A stretch of DNA of 39,711 nucleotides, taken from the IMG/VR virus record IMGVR_UViG_3300044637_000142, positions 1 to 39,711 of that record. One strand, 5' to 3'. Under the pieces are notes generated by a model. That model worked only from the letters and a program-made list of their open reading frames with translations, made no database searches and was not told the origin of the DNA. Shown here one piece after another: positions 23,521 to 30,355 of this stretch. This DNA comes from a virus. The position numbers and the translations under genes were made by a program. The stretch's first letter is position 1, and the number at the start of each line of letters is the position of its first letter.

Positions 23521-25914
23521 TTAAGAGAAGTAGTAGTCACTCTTAAGTACATCTTGGATATCCAAGGTTCCCTTAGATGGAACAGGGGGCAAGTCTACAG
23601 ACTTCGGCAGCAATGTCGAGATCTCGGAGGCGAAATTTTCCAAAATTTCTGAAGAAAACATGTTCACAGTCGCCTGTCGGACGCATGAAGACATCATTCC
23701 GGCGTCTGCGGCTAGGACTGCGATCTCATCATGGGTCGGTCGAATAGAAGTGACATCATTCGCAATAGCCATGTTCACAGTAAACCCAAGTAGACCTCCG
23801 AGTCCGTCGAGCCCGTGAACGAAGTTAGGTGCGATCGCATTCTTCGTCTTCCGCTGATCAAGCTTGCCGTTAGCAACCCGAAGCTGATGCTGTCGAATCT
23901 TCCGTCCGATCGCCGTCTTCACGTTGATTGCGTCAGTCTGCTCGTAGCGCATGTCGATCAAGAAGCCGTTCGGAGTCCACCACATCGGAGCAACCTTGTT
24001 GTCCATGCAGATGTCCGCGATTTCCTGAAGCCACTCCATGCAGACCCTAGCCGACTTGACGACTTCCCCGATAGACTCCCAGATCACCGTAGCCAAGAAT
24101 GCACAAGGCTTGTACGTCTCATCGTGAAACGGATTCGACTTCCCATTCTTCTTGATCTGCTCGTAGAACCACTCCGTCGTGTAGCTACGGCAGCTGTAGA
24201 ACGTGCTTCCGTAGGGCAGAGTCATCGTCTGCCGCTTCGTAGTCTTTCGGTCGATGCCGAACGCAAGCCACTTGGAAGCGTATGGATCCGTGGACTCTGC
24301 AAGCTTGCGCTTGACAACTTCCGCAACCTGACCGTAGATGTCGTTCGGTGTGTCGCGGGGCAAGCAGTTCGTCGCCATGCCGCCGACAGGATCACGAAGC
24401 AGGAGGCTGTAGATCTGCAACCCCTGAGTCGTAGCGTCCATCGACACCGGGAGATGACTCTCGTACCCGTAGCCGACCTTTCGGAACTGCCCCCACTCCA
24501 TGCAAGCAGCGAGGAACTGAAGCGGCTTGTCTGCACTGCGCCAAGTCTTGACGTCGAGCGGGTGCTCACCGATCGCACGGATCAGCTCGTCGTTGTCGCT
24601 GACCCACTTGATGCGCTCAGCGAACGACAGCTTGTCCTGACCGAACGTGTTCGCGACGTGGATCGCAAGCCACGCCGCATCGCTGTCATCACGGATCGGC
24701 TTGCCCTGATCGAACACGAGCAAGCTCTTCGAGATGTCCGGCCCCTGCGGCTGCAAGTAGTACGGAATCGGGTACTCACGGCCACGGAAGTCGAGCTGAC
24801 GCGGATACCAGATCCGAGTGCTCTTGAACTTCTCAGCGAGGTACAGGATCTTCGAGATCTGAAGACGCTTCGACTGAAGCCGCTCGTTCTCAAAGTGAGC
24901 ACGAGCCGCGTCCTTACGCCACTGACGACGAGCTTCGAGATTCGTGTCGATGTCCAGAGGCTTCGTAGGAAGCAGGACGTCGCCGTTAGTTGGCATCCCC
25001 TCGACTTCGATGCCGTGCTCCCAACAGTGACCAATGACATCAAGGATCGGCTGATTGATCCTGTACGCCGTCCGCTGCAAAGCGTTCAGTGCGCTGTAGA
25101 CGTTCGGCATCCCGACAGAGTCGAGGGTCGCCATGTACGTCTTCGAGCGGTGCTTGATGAGCGGGCGATTGCGATGGAAGATCTTGCCGTAGCCCCCGTT
25201 GACGGGCTGCTTCCAATCAATCGGCGGCTCGACCATCGGCAGATAGACGGGCTTCAGGATCTCGCCCGACTTGTGAGCGTTCTTGAGCCAGTGCATCAAG
25301 TCGTCAGTCGGCCTGACGAGAGTCACGGACTTACCGAGAATGTTCGTCCGCGTGATGATGTCGATGATCCCCGTCGATTCCCGCATCAGCTCAATGCAGA
25401 CGAGGCCGACCTGAACCATGTCCTTCTTGTCCCACGCCGGAGGAATGACGCCTACGGAACGAGCGGAGTTCTTCAGGAACTTCGACTTGCGGTTGTAGCT
25501 AGCACCGCTGCTCAGGACGCGGTTCGCAGCTGCCCAGAGAGGCGGATGCTCGTCCTTGATGAACCGGAACTGGACTTCGTCCTGAAGCAGCCGAGCGACT
25601 TGCGTAGCCGTGCTGACGATCTTCCGATTCTGGCTGATGCAGTCCAACACGGCCTGAGCCGTGATCGCCGCTATCATCGCCGGGGGGAGCTGCGTGATGT
25701 ACTCGTATGCCCGATGGCGACGACCGGGCTTCTTCTCGGCGTTGAGGATCCACTGAGAGATCGACTGCTCAAGCTTGCCGACACACTGGCTGAGCAGATA
25801 CTGCCCGACGTCCGTCGTGCTTTCAAGGCCGAGTTCCTTAGCCTTGTTGACGCGGTTCCAGTAGCGGCTCTTTCCTAGAGCCTCCATCTCGTCATTGACT
25901 TTGCGCTGATCCAT
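23521..25914 (-). CDS. Single-subunit RNA polymerase (T7 gp1-like), 797 aa
   Basis: This is the phage polymerase that transcribes middle and late genes. Motif A reads MDATTQGLQIYSLLLRD near residue 493 with the catalytic Asp. Motif B reads RKTTKRQTMTLPYGS near residue 560 with the expected Lys, Arg, Tyr and Gly. Motif C reads PTHDEIAVLAADA near residue 729 with the second catalytic Asp, preceded by PNFVHGLDG. The length is slightly below T7 (883 aa), mostly at the N-terminus. GGAGG lies four bases before the ATG. The gene has its own upstream region with a terminator, a GTTTAC palindrome and a TATAAT. Confidence 0.97.
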   Translation of the reverse strand: MDQRKVNDEMEALGKSRYWNRVNKAKELGLESTTDVGQYLLSQCVGKLEQSISQWILNAEKKPGRRHRAYEYITQLPPAMIAAITAQAVLDCISQNRKIVSTATQVARLLQDEVQFRFIKDEHPPLWAAANRVLSSGASYNRKSKFLKNSARSVGVIPPAWDKKDMVQVGLVCIELMRESTGIIDIITRTNILGKSVTLVRPTDDLMHWLKNAHKSGEILKPVYLPMVEPPIDWKQPVNGGYGKIFHRNRPLIKHRSKTYMATLDSVGMPNVYSALNALQRTAYRINQPILDVIGHCWEHGIEVEGMPTNGDVLLPTKPLDIDTNLEARRQWRKDAARAHFENERLQSKRLQISKILYLAEKFKSTRIWYPRQLDFRGREYPIPYYLQPQGPDISKSLLVFDQGKPIRDDSDAAWLAIHVANTFGQDKLSFAERIKWVSDNDELIRAIGEHPLDVKTWRSADKPLQFLAACMEWGQFRKVGYGYESHLPVSMDATTQGLQIYSLLLRDPVGGMATNCLPRDTPNDIYGQVAEVVKRKLAESTDPYASKWLAFGIDRKTTKRQTMTLPYGSTFYSCRSYTTEWFYEQIKKNGKSNPFHDETYKPCAFLATVIWESIGEVVKSARVCMEWLQEIADICMDNKVAPMWWTPNGFLIDMRYEQTDAINVKTAIGRKIRQHQLRVANGKLDQRKTKNAIAPNFVHGLDGLGGLLGFTVNMAIANDVTSIRPTHDEIAVLAADAGMMSSCVRQATVNMFSSEILENFASEISTLLPKSVDLPPVPSKGTLDIQDVLKSDYYFS

Positions 25915-25932
25915 AGATCCTCCGTTTAACCG

Positions 25933-25961
25933 ATTATACGGTTTACCCGAGTAAACAAAAG
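25933..25961 (-). promoter_or_regulatory. Possible promoter of the RNA polymerase gene with a palindrome in its spacer
   Basis: On the minus strand a perfect TATAAT (25938 down to 25933) lies 19 bases before the ATG. The hexamer 17 bases upstream is CTTTTG, a poor -35. The GTTTAC palindrome at 25941-25956 fills the spacer almost completely, as an operator might. Promoter activity is uncertain because of the weak -35. Confidence 0.4.
25941..25956. repeat. GTTTAC palindrome upstream of the RNA polymerase gene
   Basis: The sequence is GTTTAC-CCGA-GTAAAC with perfect arms, between the terminator of the previous unit and the RNA polymerase start. Confidence 0.85.
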
Positions 25962-25995
25962 AAAAGCCCTCGCCATACCGAAGTATGGCAAGGGC
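25957..25995 (-). terminator. Strong terminator after the DUF932-like gene
   Basis: The minus strand has a 13-bp stem (GCCCTTGCCATAC with GTATGGCGAGGGC) capped by a TTCG tetraloop and followed by TTTTCTTTTG. It would end early transcription before the RNA polymerase gene and so supports a separate promoter for that gene. Confidence 0.9.
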
Positions 25996-26011
25996 CGCTC
26001 ACAGGAGGAAA

Positions 26012-26036
26012 CCGAGTTCAGTATAACTGAACCCGG
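26012..26036. repeat. Second hairpin downstream of the DUF932-like gene
   Basis: GTTCAGT-ATA-ACTGAAC (26016-26032) is a perfect palindrome, extended by CCG/CGG across one mismatch. It lies between the DUF932 stop and the terminator. There is no T-run, so it may protect the mRNA 3' end or pause the polymerase. Confidence 0.55.
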
Positions 26037-26047
26037 CCCCGTTGAAA

Positions 26048-26863
26048 TCAGAGAACAGCTGCAAGCTGCTCAGGAGTCTCGTTCTCCAGATCGAACTCCT
26101 TGCGGAACAGCATGTGCAGACGTCCGTAGCGATCGGCGGAAGCGAACAGAGAGCGACCGCGGTTGTACGAAGTGAATGCGTTGTACAGCGACCACAGGGT
26201 GCGCTCCTTGAACTCGACATGCTCGGGGGTCTTCCAGTGCTTGTAGACCTCCATGATGCCGGAGCCCGGGATGATCTCCTGACGCGCAGCCTCGACGAGA
26301 ACGTGGTCGATCACGCGATCGTCGTTCATGTCCACCTCGCGCTGCGAGTACTCCTCGAACATGTCGCGGATCGCCCACGCACGGCGGTTAGTCGTGAGCA
26401 CGGAGTGGCTAACGAACTCGTCCAGACGCTCGAACACGTTGAGCGTGTGGCGCGTCTTGAGCTTGACCTCCGCGCTAAACATGCCGTTCGTGCAGATGAA
26501 CACTTCCGTACCGATGCCCGTGCTCACTGCGCGGGACTTGTTGTACGAGTTCATAATGCCCGCCGTGAAGTGGAACCCGCTGTTTACTCCATTAAACTTC
26601 AGGTCATCACGGTCGATGCCGACGATGCTGACGAACTGAGCACCGTTCGTCCAGTGAACGGCGTCGGACATCGTGAAGCCCGCTTGCTGCATCGCGTCTG
26701 CCCACATCGTGAACAGCGTGTCCTGCGGGACGGGGACGTAGGACTCCGTGCGCTCCGGCAGCGGGATCCTGCGGATCTGGTCGAGGTTAGCGTAAGCCTC
26801 CCCCCACTTCCGGTTCGTGTAGGTTGCGGGACGGACAGGGGTACGAGTCGAGCGAATCATCAT
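26048..26863 (-). CDS. DUF932-like phage/plasmid protein, 271 aa
   Basis: The sequence resembles the DUF932 family found in many phages and plasmids (segments such as GIGTEVFICTNGMFS and EFVSHSVLTTNRRAWAIRDM). Its function is unknown. It is the last gene before the RNA polymerase gene and would be expressed early from promoter P4. Two ATG codons lie in a row; the first has AGGAG six bases upstream. The upstream leader holds a near copy of the GTTTAC palindrome and a small GCGCG/CGCGC hairpin. A GTTTAC-like near palindrome is inside the gene at 26582. Confidence 0.75.
   Translation of the reverse strand: MMIRSTRTPVRPATYTNRKWGEAYANLDQIRRIPLPERTESYVPVPQDTLFTMWADAMQQAGFTMSDAVHWTNGAQFVSIVGIDRDDLKFNGVNSGFHFTAGIMNSYNKSRAVSTGIGTEVFICTNGMFSAEVKLKTRHTLNVFERLDEFVSHSVLTTNRRAWAIRDMFEEYSQREVDMNDDRVIDHVLVEAARQEIIPGSGIMEVYKHWKTPEHVEFKERTLWSLYNAFTSYNRGRSLFASADRYGRLHMLFRKEFDLENETPEQLAAVL
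26582..26597. repeat. Degenerate GTTTAC palindrome in the DUF932-like gene
   Basis: The sequence is GTTTAC-TCCA-TTAAAC, with one mismatch in the right arm. It is intragenic and may be chance. Confidence 0.35.
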
Positions 26864-26906
26864 TGGAATCTCCTGCGCGTTTATAGTATGCGCGCCCCAC
26901 TAAGTA

Positions 26907-26922
26907 GGTTACTTGGGTAAAC
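26907..26922. repeat. Near-perfect GTTTAC palindrome directly after a stop codon
   Basis: The sequence is GGTTAC-TTGG-GTAAAC. On the sense strand the TGA of the acidic repeat gene is followed immediately by GTTTAC. One arm base is changed. Confidence 0.65.
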
Positions 26923-27522
26923 TCAGGCGTTGTTGGAAGTAGTCATGCTGACGTAGGCGCGGCAGAAGGCGTCCATGAAGTGACGCATTCCGTCCGGGTT
27001 GTTAGTCAGGAACCTAACGAACTCCTTGGCGACAGCCTCGTCATCGACGTCAACGTGACGGGCGACCTCCTCGATGTCGAGCTCATAAGCGATCGCGGAA
27101 ACGTCGAGCTCACGGGCGATCTCTTGGTCGCTGAACTGCTCCGCGATCTCAGATGCGTCGAACTTGTGCGAGAGCTCGTCCGCAAGATCGGACATGTCGA
27201 TCTCCCGTGCGATGTCACTGACGAGCGAGCTCGTGTCGATGTTGGACGCGATCTCGGACAGATCGACGCGCTCGGCGATTTCCTGCGTGTCCAGTTCGAT
27301 CTGCTCCGCGACGAGGGCGGCGAAACTCGTACCGCCGACGTCGATGATGCTGTTGACGAGCGGACTGCCGTGCGTGTCGATCAGCTCCTGCGCGACTGCC
27401 TTCGGATCGGTCGCTTCGGCGAACTTCACTCGCTCGTCGTCCGTTGGCAGGAAGACTTGCTTGAGCTGCGTGACGACATCGGACGGGATCGTGATGCTGA
27501 CGTTGTTGAGATTAAGCGGCAT
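26923..27522 (-). CDS. Very acidic repeat protein, 199 aa
   Basis: About 43 residues are Asp or Glu against roughly 13 Lys or Arg, so the net charge is near -30. Residues about 78-165 are built from degenerate repeats of about 9-14 residues with the pattern I-A-x-x-hydrophobic-D-x-x-x-hydrophobic-A (for example IAERVDLSEIA, IAREIDMSDLA, IARELDVSAIA). These would form amphipathic acidic helices. It is an early gene behind promoter P4, two genes before RNA polymerase. Acidity and early timing are shared with T7 Ocr, a DNA mimic, but there is no sequence likeness, so that role is speculation. AGGAG lies seven bases before the ATG. Confidence 0.75.
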   Translation of the reverse strand: MPLNLNNVSITIPSDVVTQLKQVFLPTDDERVKFAEATDPKAVAQELIDTHGSPLVNSIIDVGGTSFAALVAEQIELDTQEIAERVDLSEIASNIDTSSLVSDIAREIDMSDLADELSHKFDASEIAEQFSDQEIARELDVSAIAYELDIEEVARHVDVDDEAVAKEFVRFLTNNPDGMRHFMDAFCRAYVSMTTSNNA

Positions 27523-27541
27523 TTCGTTCTCCTGTGAGTTG

Positions 27542-27557
27542 GTTTACTTGAGTAAAC
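27542..27557. repeat. GTTTAC palindrome in the leader of the acidic repeat gene
   Basis: The sequence is GTTTAC-TTGA-GTAAAC, flanked by G and C so the stem is 7 bp. Here the ribosome-binding site AGGAG is separate and lies further downstream, so the palindrome does not have to carry the Shine-Dalgarno. Confidence 0.9.
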
Positions 27558-27600
27558 CGCTGTGAGGTTTGCCTCGGGACGTTCCCTTGGCGATGAGTGA

Positions 27601-27629
27601 ATAGTAACACAATCGGACTGCTCTGTCAA
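27601..27629 (-). promoter_or_regulatory. Host sigma-70 type early promoter P4
   Basis: The minus strand reads TTGACA (27629-27624), 17 bases, TACTAT (27606-27601). A small hairpin GGGA-ACG-TCCC (27586-27576) lies at the start of the transcript, then the GTTTAC palindrome. It drives the acidic repeat gene and the DUF932-like gene. Confidence 0.9.
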
Positions 27630-27630
27630 G

Positions 27631-27843
27631 TCATTTACGTTTGCCCTTCATCGCTTGAAGGCGACGATTCATGTCATAGACGCGATCTAGGTACGAGTCC
27701 TCCTCTGGCGTAAGCCAATACTGGGGATGAGATCGAATCGTCTTGATGAACGGCGGTGTCTTGTGCAGAAGACCGGGCGTCGTTGCAAGACGGACGATAC
27801 GACTGATGCAATCAGAAACGATAGCCGTGCTCGACTTGTGCAT
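27631..27843 (-). CDS. Small basic hypothetical protein, 70 aa
   Basis: The C-terminal half (SHPQYWLTPEEDSYLDRVYD, then MNRRLQAMKGKRK) looks like a real globular or DNA-associated small protein with a basic tail. The start ATG has only a weak Shine-Dalgarno and lies 15 bases after the GP88-like gene; the gap contains a GTAAAC half site. P4 begins just behind its stop. I do not recognise the family. Confidence 0.6.
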   Translation of the reverse strand: MHKSSTAIVSDCISRIVRLATTPGLLHKTPPFIKTIRSHPQYWLTPEEDSYLDRVYDMNRRLQAMKGKRK

Positions 27844-27858
27844 GATTGAAGTTTACCG

Positions 27859-28560
27859 TTAGTGCAATGGGTAATCAACGTTCATCACGTCGGACGACCA
27901 ACACGCACGACAGTCCCCGCACTTGCCATCCTGCGTGTACGCAACGCACGAGAAGCCGACGTCAGCACCGACTGACGAAGTGTGCTTACCGACTAGACCG
28001 CTGATCGCCGTGCCAACCATCGGCGCACTGACGCGAACGACGAGGTTGCTCGGTATGTCATTGCGGATCGCGTTGACATACGACACCTCGCGAGTCGGGA
28101 GCCAGAACCGTACATCAGGCATCGCACGGGCGATCAGGATGATCAGGCGCAGATGGTTTACTCCGAGTAAATCACCGGAGTCGTGCCACCTGAAGTAGCG
28201 ATTGCGGGTCTTGCGAATCGACTTCACGATCGCTGCTGCCCACATGTACGGATCTTCGCGCAGCTTCGAGAGCCGACGCTCGTGCGCCTTCTCGACGTTA
28301 GCGAAGACGTATCGACCCTTGAGCGCGTAGCAGTTGCTGCACACGCTGCCTTTTACCTTCCGGAGCTTCGAGCCCGTCCGGCAGATCTTCGCGCTGATCG
28401 ACCACGAGTGGCACGGCATCTTGGACGGAGACGACAAGCCCCCGGTCAAGGCGTCGAGATGATCCCATGTCGGGTTCTCCGGCATAACAGCTAGCGCGGC
28501 GTCGATCGACTCGACATAGCGGATGTCTGCCGGGTTTTCCTTTAGCACTGTGAGTTGCAT
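27859..28560 (-). CDS. GP88-like Cys-rich protein, 233 aa
   Basis: The order of conserved elements matches the phage Gene Product 88 family: MPCHSWSISAKICRTGSKL, then GSVCSNCYALKGRYVF (about residues 71-86), YFRWHDSGDLL (about 120-130), FWLPTRE, and a C-terminal Cys cluster with CGDCRACW. At least nine Cys residues suggest a metal or iron-sulfur centre, which is inference. Its function is unknown. The gene has the palindromic ribosome-binding cassette two bases before the ATG. A near copy of the palindrome with a 5-base centre lies inside the gene at 28156. Confidence 0.8.
   Translation of the reverse strand: MQLTVLKENPADIRYVESIDAALAVMPENPTWDHLDALTGGLSSPSKMPCHSWSISAKICRTGSKLRKVKGSVCSNCYALKGRYVFANVEKAHERRLSKLREDPYMWAAAIVKSIRKTRNRYFRWHDSGDLLGVNHLRLIILIARAMPDVRFWLPTREVSYVNAIRNDIPSNLVVRVSAPMVGTAISGLVGKHTSSVGADVGFSCVAYTQDGKCGDCRACWSSDVMNVDYPLH
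28156..28172. repeat. Near GTTTAC palindrome inside the GP88-like gene
   Basis: The sequence is GTTTAC-TCCGA-GTAAAT. It has one outer mismatch and a 5-base centre, and it is intragenic. Confidence 0.45.
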
Positions 28561-28562
28561 CG

Positions 28563-28578
28563 GTTTACTCCTGTAAAC
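28563..28578 (-). promoter_or_regulatory. Palindromic ribosome-binding cassette of the GP88-like gene
   Basis: The sense strand reads GTTTAC-AGGA-GTAAAC, then CG, then ATG at 28560. The Shine-Dalgarno AGGAG is in the loop and first stem base. The stop codon TGA of the upstream 34-aa gene abuts the palindrome directly. Confidence 0.85.
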
Positions 28579-28683
28579 TCAGTCGTCGTTGAACGTGAAG
28601 TACGCGATACCTAGGGCAATAGCAATTAGGGCTACAGCGACTGCGTACACGAGCGTCGTTGCGTCAAAGAACCGTCGAAGCAT
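28579..28683 (-). CDS. Small membrane protein, 34 aa
   Basis: The protein is MLRRFFDATTLVY followed by a hydrophobic helix (AVAVALIAIALGIAYF) and ends in FNDD. This is a typical single-span peptide with a positive N-terminus inside. It starts two bases after the previous stop codon, so it is probably translated by coupling. It is expressed early from P3. The function is unknown. Confidence 0.65.
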   Translation of the reverse strand: MLRRFFDATTLVYAVAVALIAIALGIAYFTFNDD

Positions 28684-28685
28684 GA

Positions 28686-29030
28686 TTACTTCCCTTCCTT
28701 GGCTGCGGACTTGAGACGCTTCGACATCGCGATCCGGTCGTCCTCGTACTCCGAACGGACGGACACCCAGTGACGATGGGCCGCAACCTTCGCCCCTGCG
28801 GCGAGGACGTCGCCCTGCGCGATGAGCCGAGGTAGCCACTTGTTCGCTGCGTCAGCGAGAGCAGCCATCGTGTACAGCTCGGCAACCATCGCCGAGTAAC
28901 TGGAGCGGTGCTGCTGAAGTCCTGCGACGAGCAGCGGGACGACTTCTGTCCACGTTGGGGTGATGTCGATGAACTGGGGCTCACGGTCAGTATCGACCGT
29001 AGCCTCGTTAACGGGGCTGACGTCAGACAT
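28686..29030 (-). CDS. Early hypothetical protein, 114 aa
   Basis: The N-terminal 25 residues are acidic and probably flexible. The rest is helical, with segments such as VVPLLVAGLQQHRSSYSAM and a basic C-terminus (SKRLKSAAKEGK). It is the first gene behind promoter P3 and has the palindromic ribosome-binding cassette. No family was recognised. Confidence 0.75.
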   Translation of the reverse strand: MSDVSPVNEATVDTDREPQFIDITPTWTEVVPLLVAGLQQHRSSYSAMVAELYTMAALADAANKWLPRLIAQGDVLAAGAKVAAHRHWVSVRSEYEDDRIAMSKRLKSAAKEGK

Positions 29031-29032
29031 TG

Positions 29033-29048
29033 GTTTACTCCTGTAAAC
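29033..29048 (-). promoter_or_regulatory. Palindromic ribosome-binding cassette of the gene starting at 29030
   Basis: The sense strand reads GTTTAC-AGGA-GTAAAC, two bases (CA), then ATG. It lies shortly after the leader hairpin of promoter P3. Confidence 0.85.
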
Positions 29049-29084
29049 TGTGGTCGGCTGAGGACGCTCCTCGACCGTGAATGA

Positions 29085-29113
29085 ATTATACGATAAAAGG
29101 GCCGTCCTGTCAA
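29085..29113 (-). promoter_or_regulatory. Host sigma-70 type early promoter P3
   Basis: The minus strand reads TTGACA (29113-29108), 17 bases, TATAAT (29090-29085), a perfect consensus. Downstream the leader contains the hairpin GAGGA-GCG-TCCTC (29072-29060), which is nearly identical in P1 and P2, then the palindromic ribosome-binding cassette. Confidence 0.95.
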
Positions 29114-29116
29114 GTC

Positions 29117-29184
29117 GATTACCTGTAAGAAAAAGGTGCTACAGTTTCTTACATCTGTAGCGGATTCGATCCGCTGTCATCACG
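29117..29184. other. Structured spacer upstream of P3 with possible pseudoknot
   Basis: On the minus strand CTACAG and CTGTAG form a stem whose loop contains TGTAAGAA, which is complementary to TTCTTACA seven bases further on. The order fits an H-type pseudoknot (stems of 6 and 8 bp). CGGAT-CGA-ATCCG just before it is a further hairpin. CGTGATGACAG (29184-29174) also occurs twice upstream of P1. No gene was found here. Confidence 0.5.
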
Positions 29185-29201
29185 CGCCGTCCGAAGCAAA
29201 T

Positions 29202-29236
29202 AAAAAACCCCCGACTGACCGAAGTCAGCCGAGGGG
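29202..29236 (-). terminator. Strong terminator between two early units
   Basis: The minus strand has the arms CCCCTCGGCTGAC and GTCAGTCGGGGG around a TTCG loop, followed by TTTTTTATTT. It closes the unit driven by P2. Confidence 0.92.
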
Positions 29237-29252
29237 AAAGTAGGTGCGATTG

Positions 29253-29268
29253 GTTTACTCCGGTAAAC
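29253..29268. repeat. GTTTAC palindrome overlapping a stop codon
   Basis: The sense strand reads GTTTAC-CGGA-GTAAAC. Its first G is the last base of the TAG stop of the gene 29268-29657. The terminator follows 17 bases later. Confidence 0.85.
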
Positions 29269-29657
29269 TACCACCAAGAGTCGTAGTACACGGCGAAGCC
29301 GCTGTCCAACGCCGACATTGCCCGGTCGATGAATTGCAGCGTCTCCGAGTTACGACTAGGGTCGCTCGTGCCGAAGAAGAAGCCCTGCGTCGCCGGGAGC
29401 CTGTTCTCATAGACGTCCTCTCGGAGCGCGTCGAGATCCTCCCTACGGAGACGAACAGTCGCGCAGTTGAACTGCTCCTTGCTGCCCCCACGAGAGCGAT
29501 ACAGCCGCTCCATCCAACCGTGGAGATCCGGGTGCTTACGCCAGTACATCAGGCGAATGCACGGATCGTCTGCGTCCGCGGGGTACTTCGGGCTGAAGTC
29601 CGTGTCGGGCATTGCCCCATGATCGGGGACGGTAAAAGCGTATTGATCAAGTCCCAT
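29268..29657 (-). CDS. Phage protein of the 'MGLDQY...YYDSWW' type, 129 aa
   Basis: It starts MGLDQYAF and ends VYYDSWW, with a central YWRKHPDLHGWMERLY and FNCATVRLRREDLDALRED. I have seen this layout as a widespread small phage protein of unknown function in several phage groups. The aromatic ends suggest a compact single domain. It has the palindromic ribosome-binding cassette upstream and a palindrome overlapping its stop codon, so it is bounded by the repeat on both sides. Confidence 0.8.
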   Translation of the reverse strand: MGLDQYAFTVPDHGAMPDTDFSPKYPADADDPCIRLMYWRKHPDLHGWMERLYRSRGGSKEQFNCATVRLRREDLDALREDVYENRLPATQGFFFGTSDPSRNSETLQFIDRAMSALDSGFAVYYDSWW

Positions 29658-29659
29658 TA

Positions 29660-29675
29660 GTTTACTCCTGTAAAC
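29660..29675 (-). promoter_or_regulatory. Palindromic ribosome-binding cassette of the gene starting at 29657
   Basis: The sense strand reads GTTTAC-AGGA-GTAAAC, two bases (TA), then ATG. It begins three bases after the stop of the preceding gene. Confidence 0.85.
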
Positions 29676-29678
29676 GGG

Positions 29679-29888
29679 TCAGTCTTCCTTGTGCCACGAT
29701 GCGAGGACGGAGCATTCTGCAACGCAGTCTCCGAGCTGATCCTCCATGTCGGACATCCAAGCCTCCGCCGCCTCCACAGAAGGCGGAATCGACTCACGGT
29801 AATCGAACCACTGAAGCCAGTAGACGATCGTCTCCGGAGAGAACCGACCCCGGAGGATGAGCAGACGCTGTAGTTCTTCGATGTTCAT
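29679..29888 (-). CDS. Early hypothetical protein, 69 aa
   Basis: It is a small acidic protein, MNIEELQRLLILRGRFS at the start and a Cys-containing acidic C-terminus. It has the palindromic cassette at its start, and the next cassette begins three bases after its stop. No family was recognised. Confidence 0.7.
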   Translation of the reverse strand: MNIEELQRLLILRGRFSPETIVYWLQWFDYRESIPPSVEAAEAWMSDMEDQLGDCVAECSVLASWHKED

Positions 29889-29890
29889 CG

Positions 29891-29906
29891 GTTTACTCCT
29901 GTAAAC
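29891..29906 (-). promoter_or_regulatory. Palindromic ribosome-binding cassette of the gene starting at 29888
   Basis: The sense strand reads GTTTAC-AGGA-GTAAAC, two bases (CG), then ATG. Confidence 0.85.
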
Positions 29907-29909
29907 TTG

Positions 29910-30353
29910 TTAGTCAACGAAACGATCGACTGCCGGGTTGTAGACGAACACGCCGTGCCGGGGCGACGAGAGGCGGGCATCAAGATCCTTGATGAACTCC
30001 TCCGTGCTCATGTGCTCCGGGAGGCTGATGCTGTTACCGCCCGCGTCCGCACAAAGGATCGCGTTGCCGAACAGCTCGTAGTCGTACAGTTCCGACGCTC
30101 GGCGATTGATCACCGCATCGTCGTACATACGCCCGCATTCGTCCACCCAGAGAAACATGTACTCCGCACCGGGCGTCGGCCTCTTCGGGCCGACTTGAAC
30201 ACGCTCTACGCAGTTGCAGCGATCGGAGATATGCGGGTACATCGCCGAAAGGGCCGACCACTCCGTCTCGGAGAAGAACTCCAGTTGCAAGTCGATCTTG
30301 CTGATCGGGATCTTCGGGTCGGCGGGAATCAACAGTGCGCTAATCGTTGCCAT
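29910..30353 (-). CDS. DUF3846-like early protein, 147 aa
   Basis: The layout (ALLIPADPKIPISKIDL at the N-terminus, CVERVQVGP, then MFLWVDECGRMYDDAVINRR and GNAILCAD) resembles DUF3846 domains, seen in many phages and plasmids. The match is by pattern and not certain. Its function is unknown. The start was set at 30353 because the palindromic cassette lies two bases upstream; a longer frame runs into the promoter. It is the first gene behind P2. Confidence 0.7.
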   Translation of the reverse strand: MATISALLIPADPKIPISKIDLQLEFFSETEWSALSAMYPHISDRCNCVERVQVGPKRPTPGAEYMFLWVDECGRMYDDAVINRRASELYDYELFGNAILCADAGGNSISLPEHMSTEEFIKDLDARLSSPRHGVFVYNPAVDRFVD

Positions 30354-30355
30354 CG

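Noticed and set aside
23815-25878. 687-residue plus-strand frame opposite the RNA polymerase gene
   Set aside because: The minus strand carries all RNA polymerase catalytic motifs; the plus frame has shadow-like composition.
26880-26890. TACTAT before the DUF932-like gene as a host promoter
   Set aside because: No acceptable -35 hexamer at the right distance.
29141-29177. Possible tRNA or tRNA-like attachment site (T-arm-like GCGGATTCGATCCGC)
   Set aside because: The loop does not start with TTC at the right place, no anticodon arm with a 7-base loop is present, there is no acceptor stem, and no integrase is encoded.
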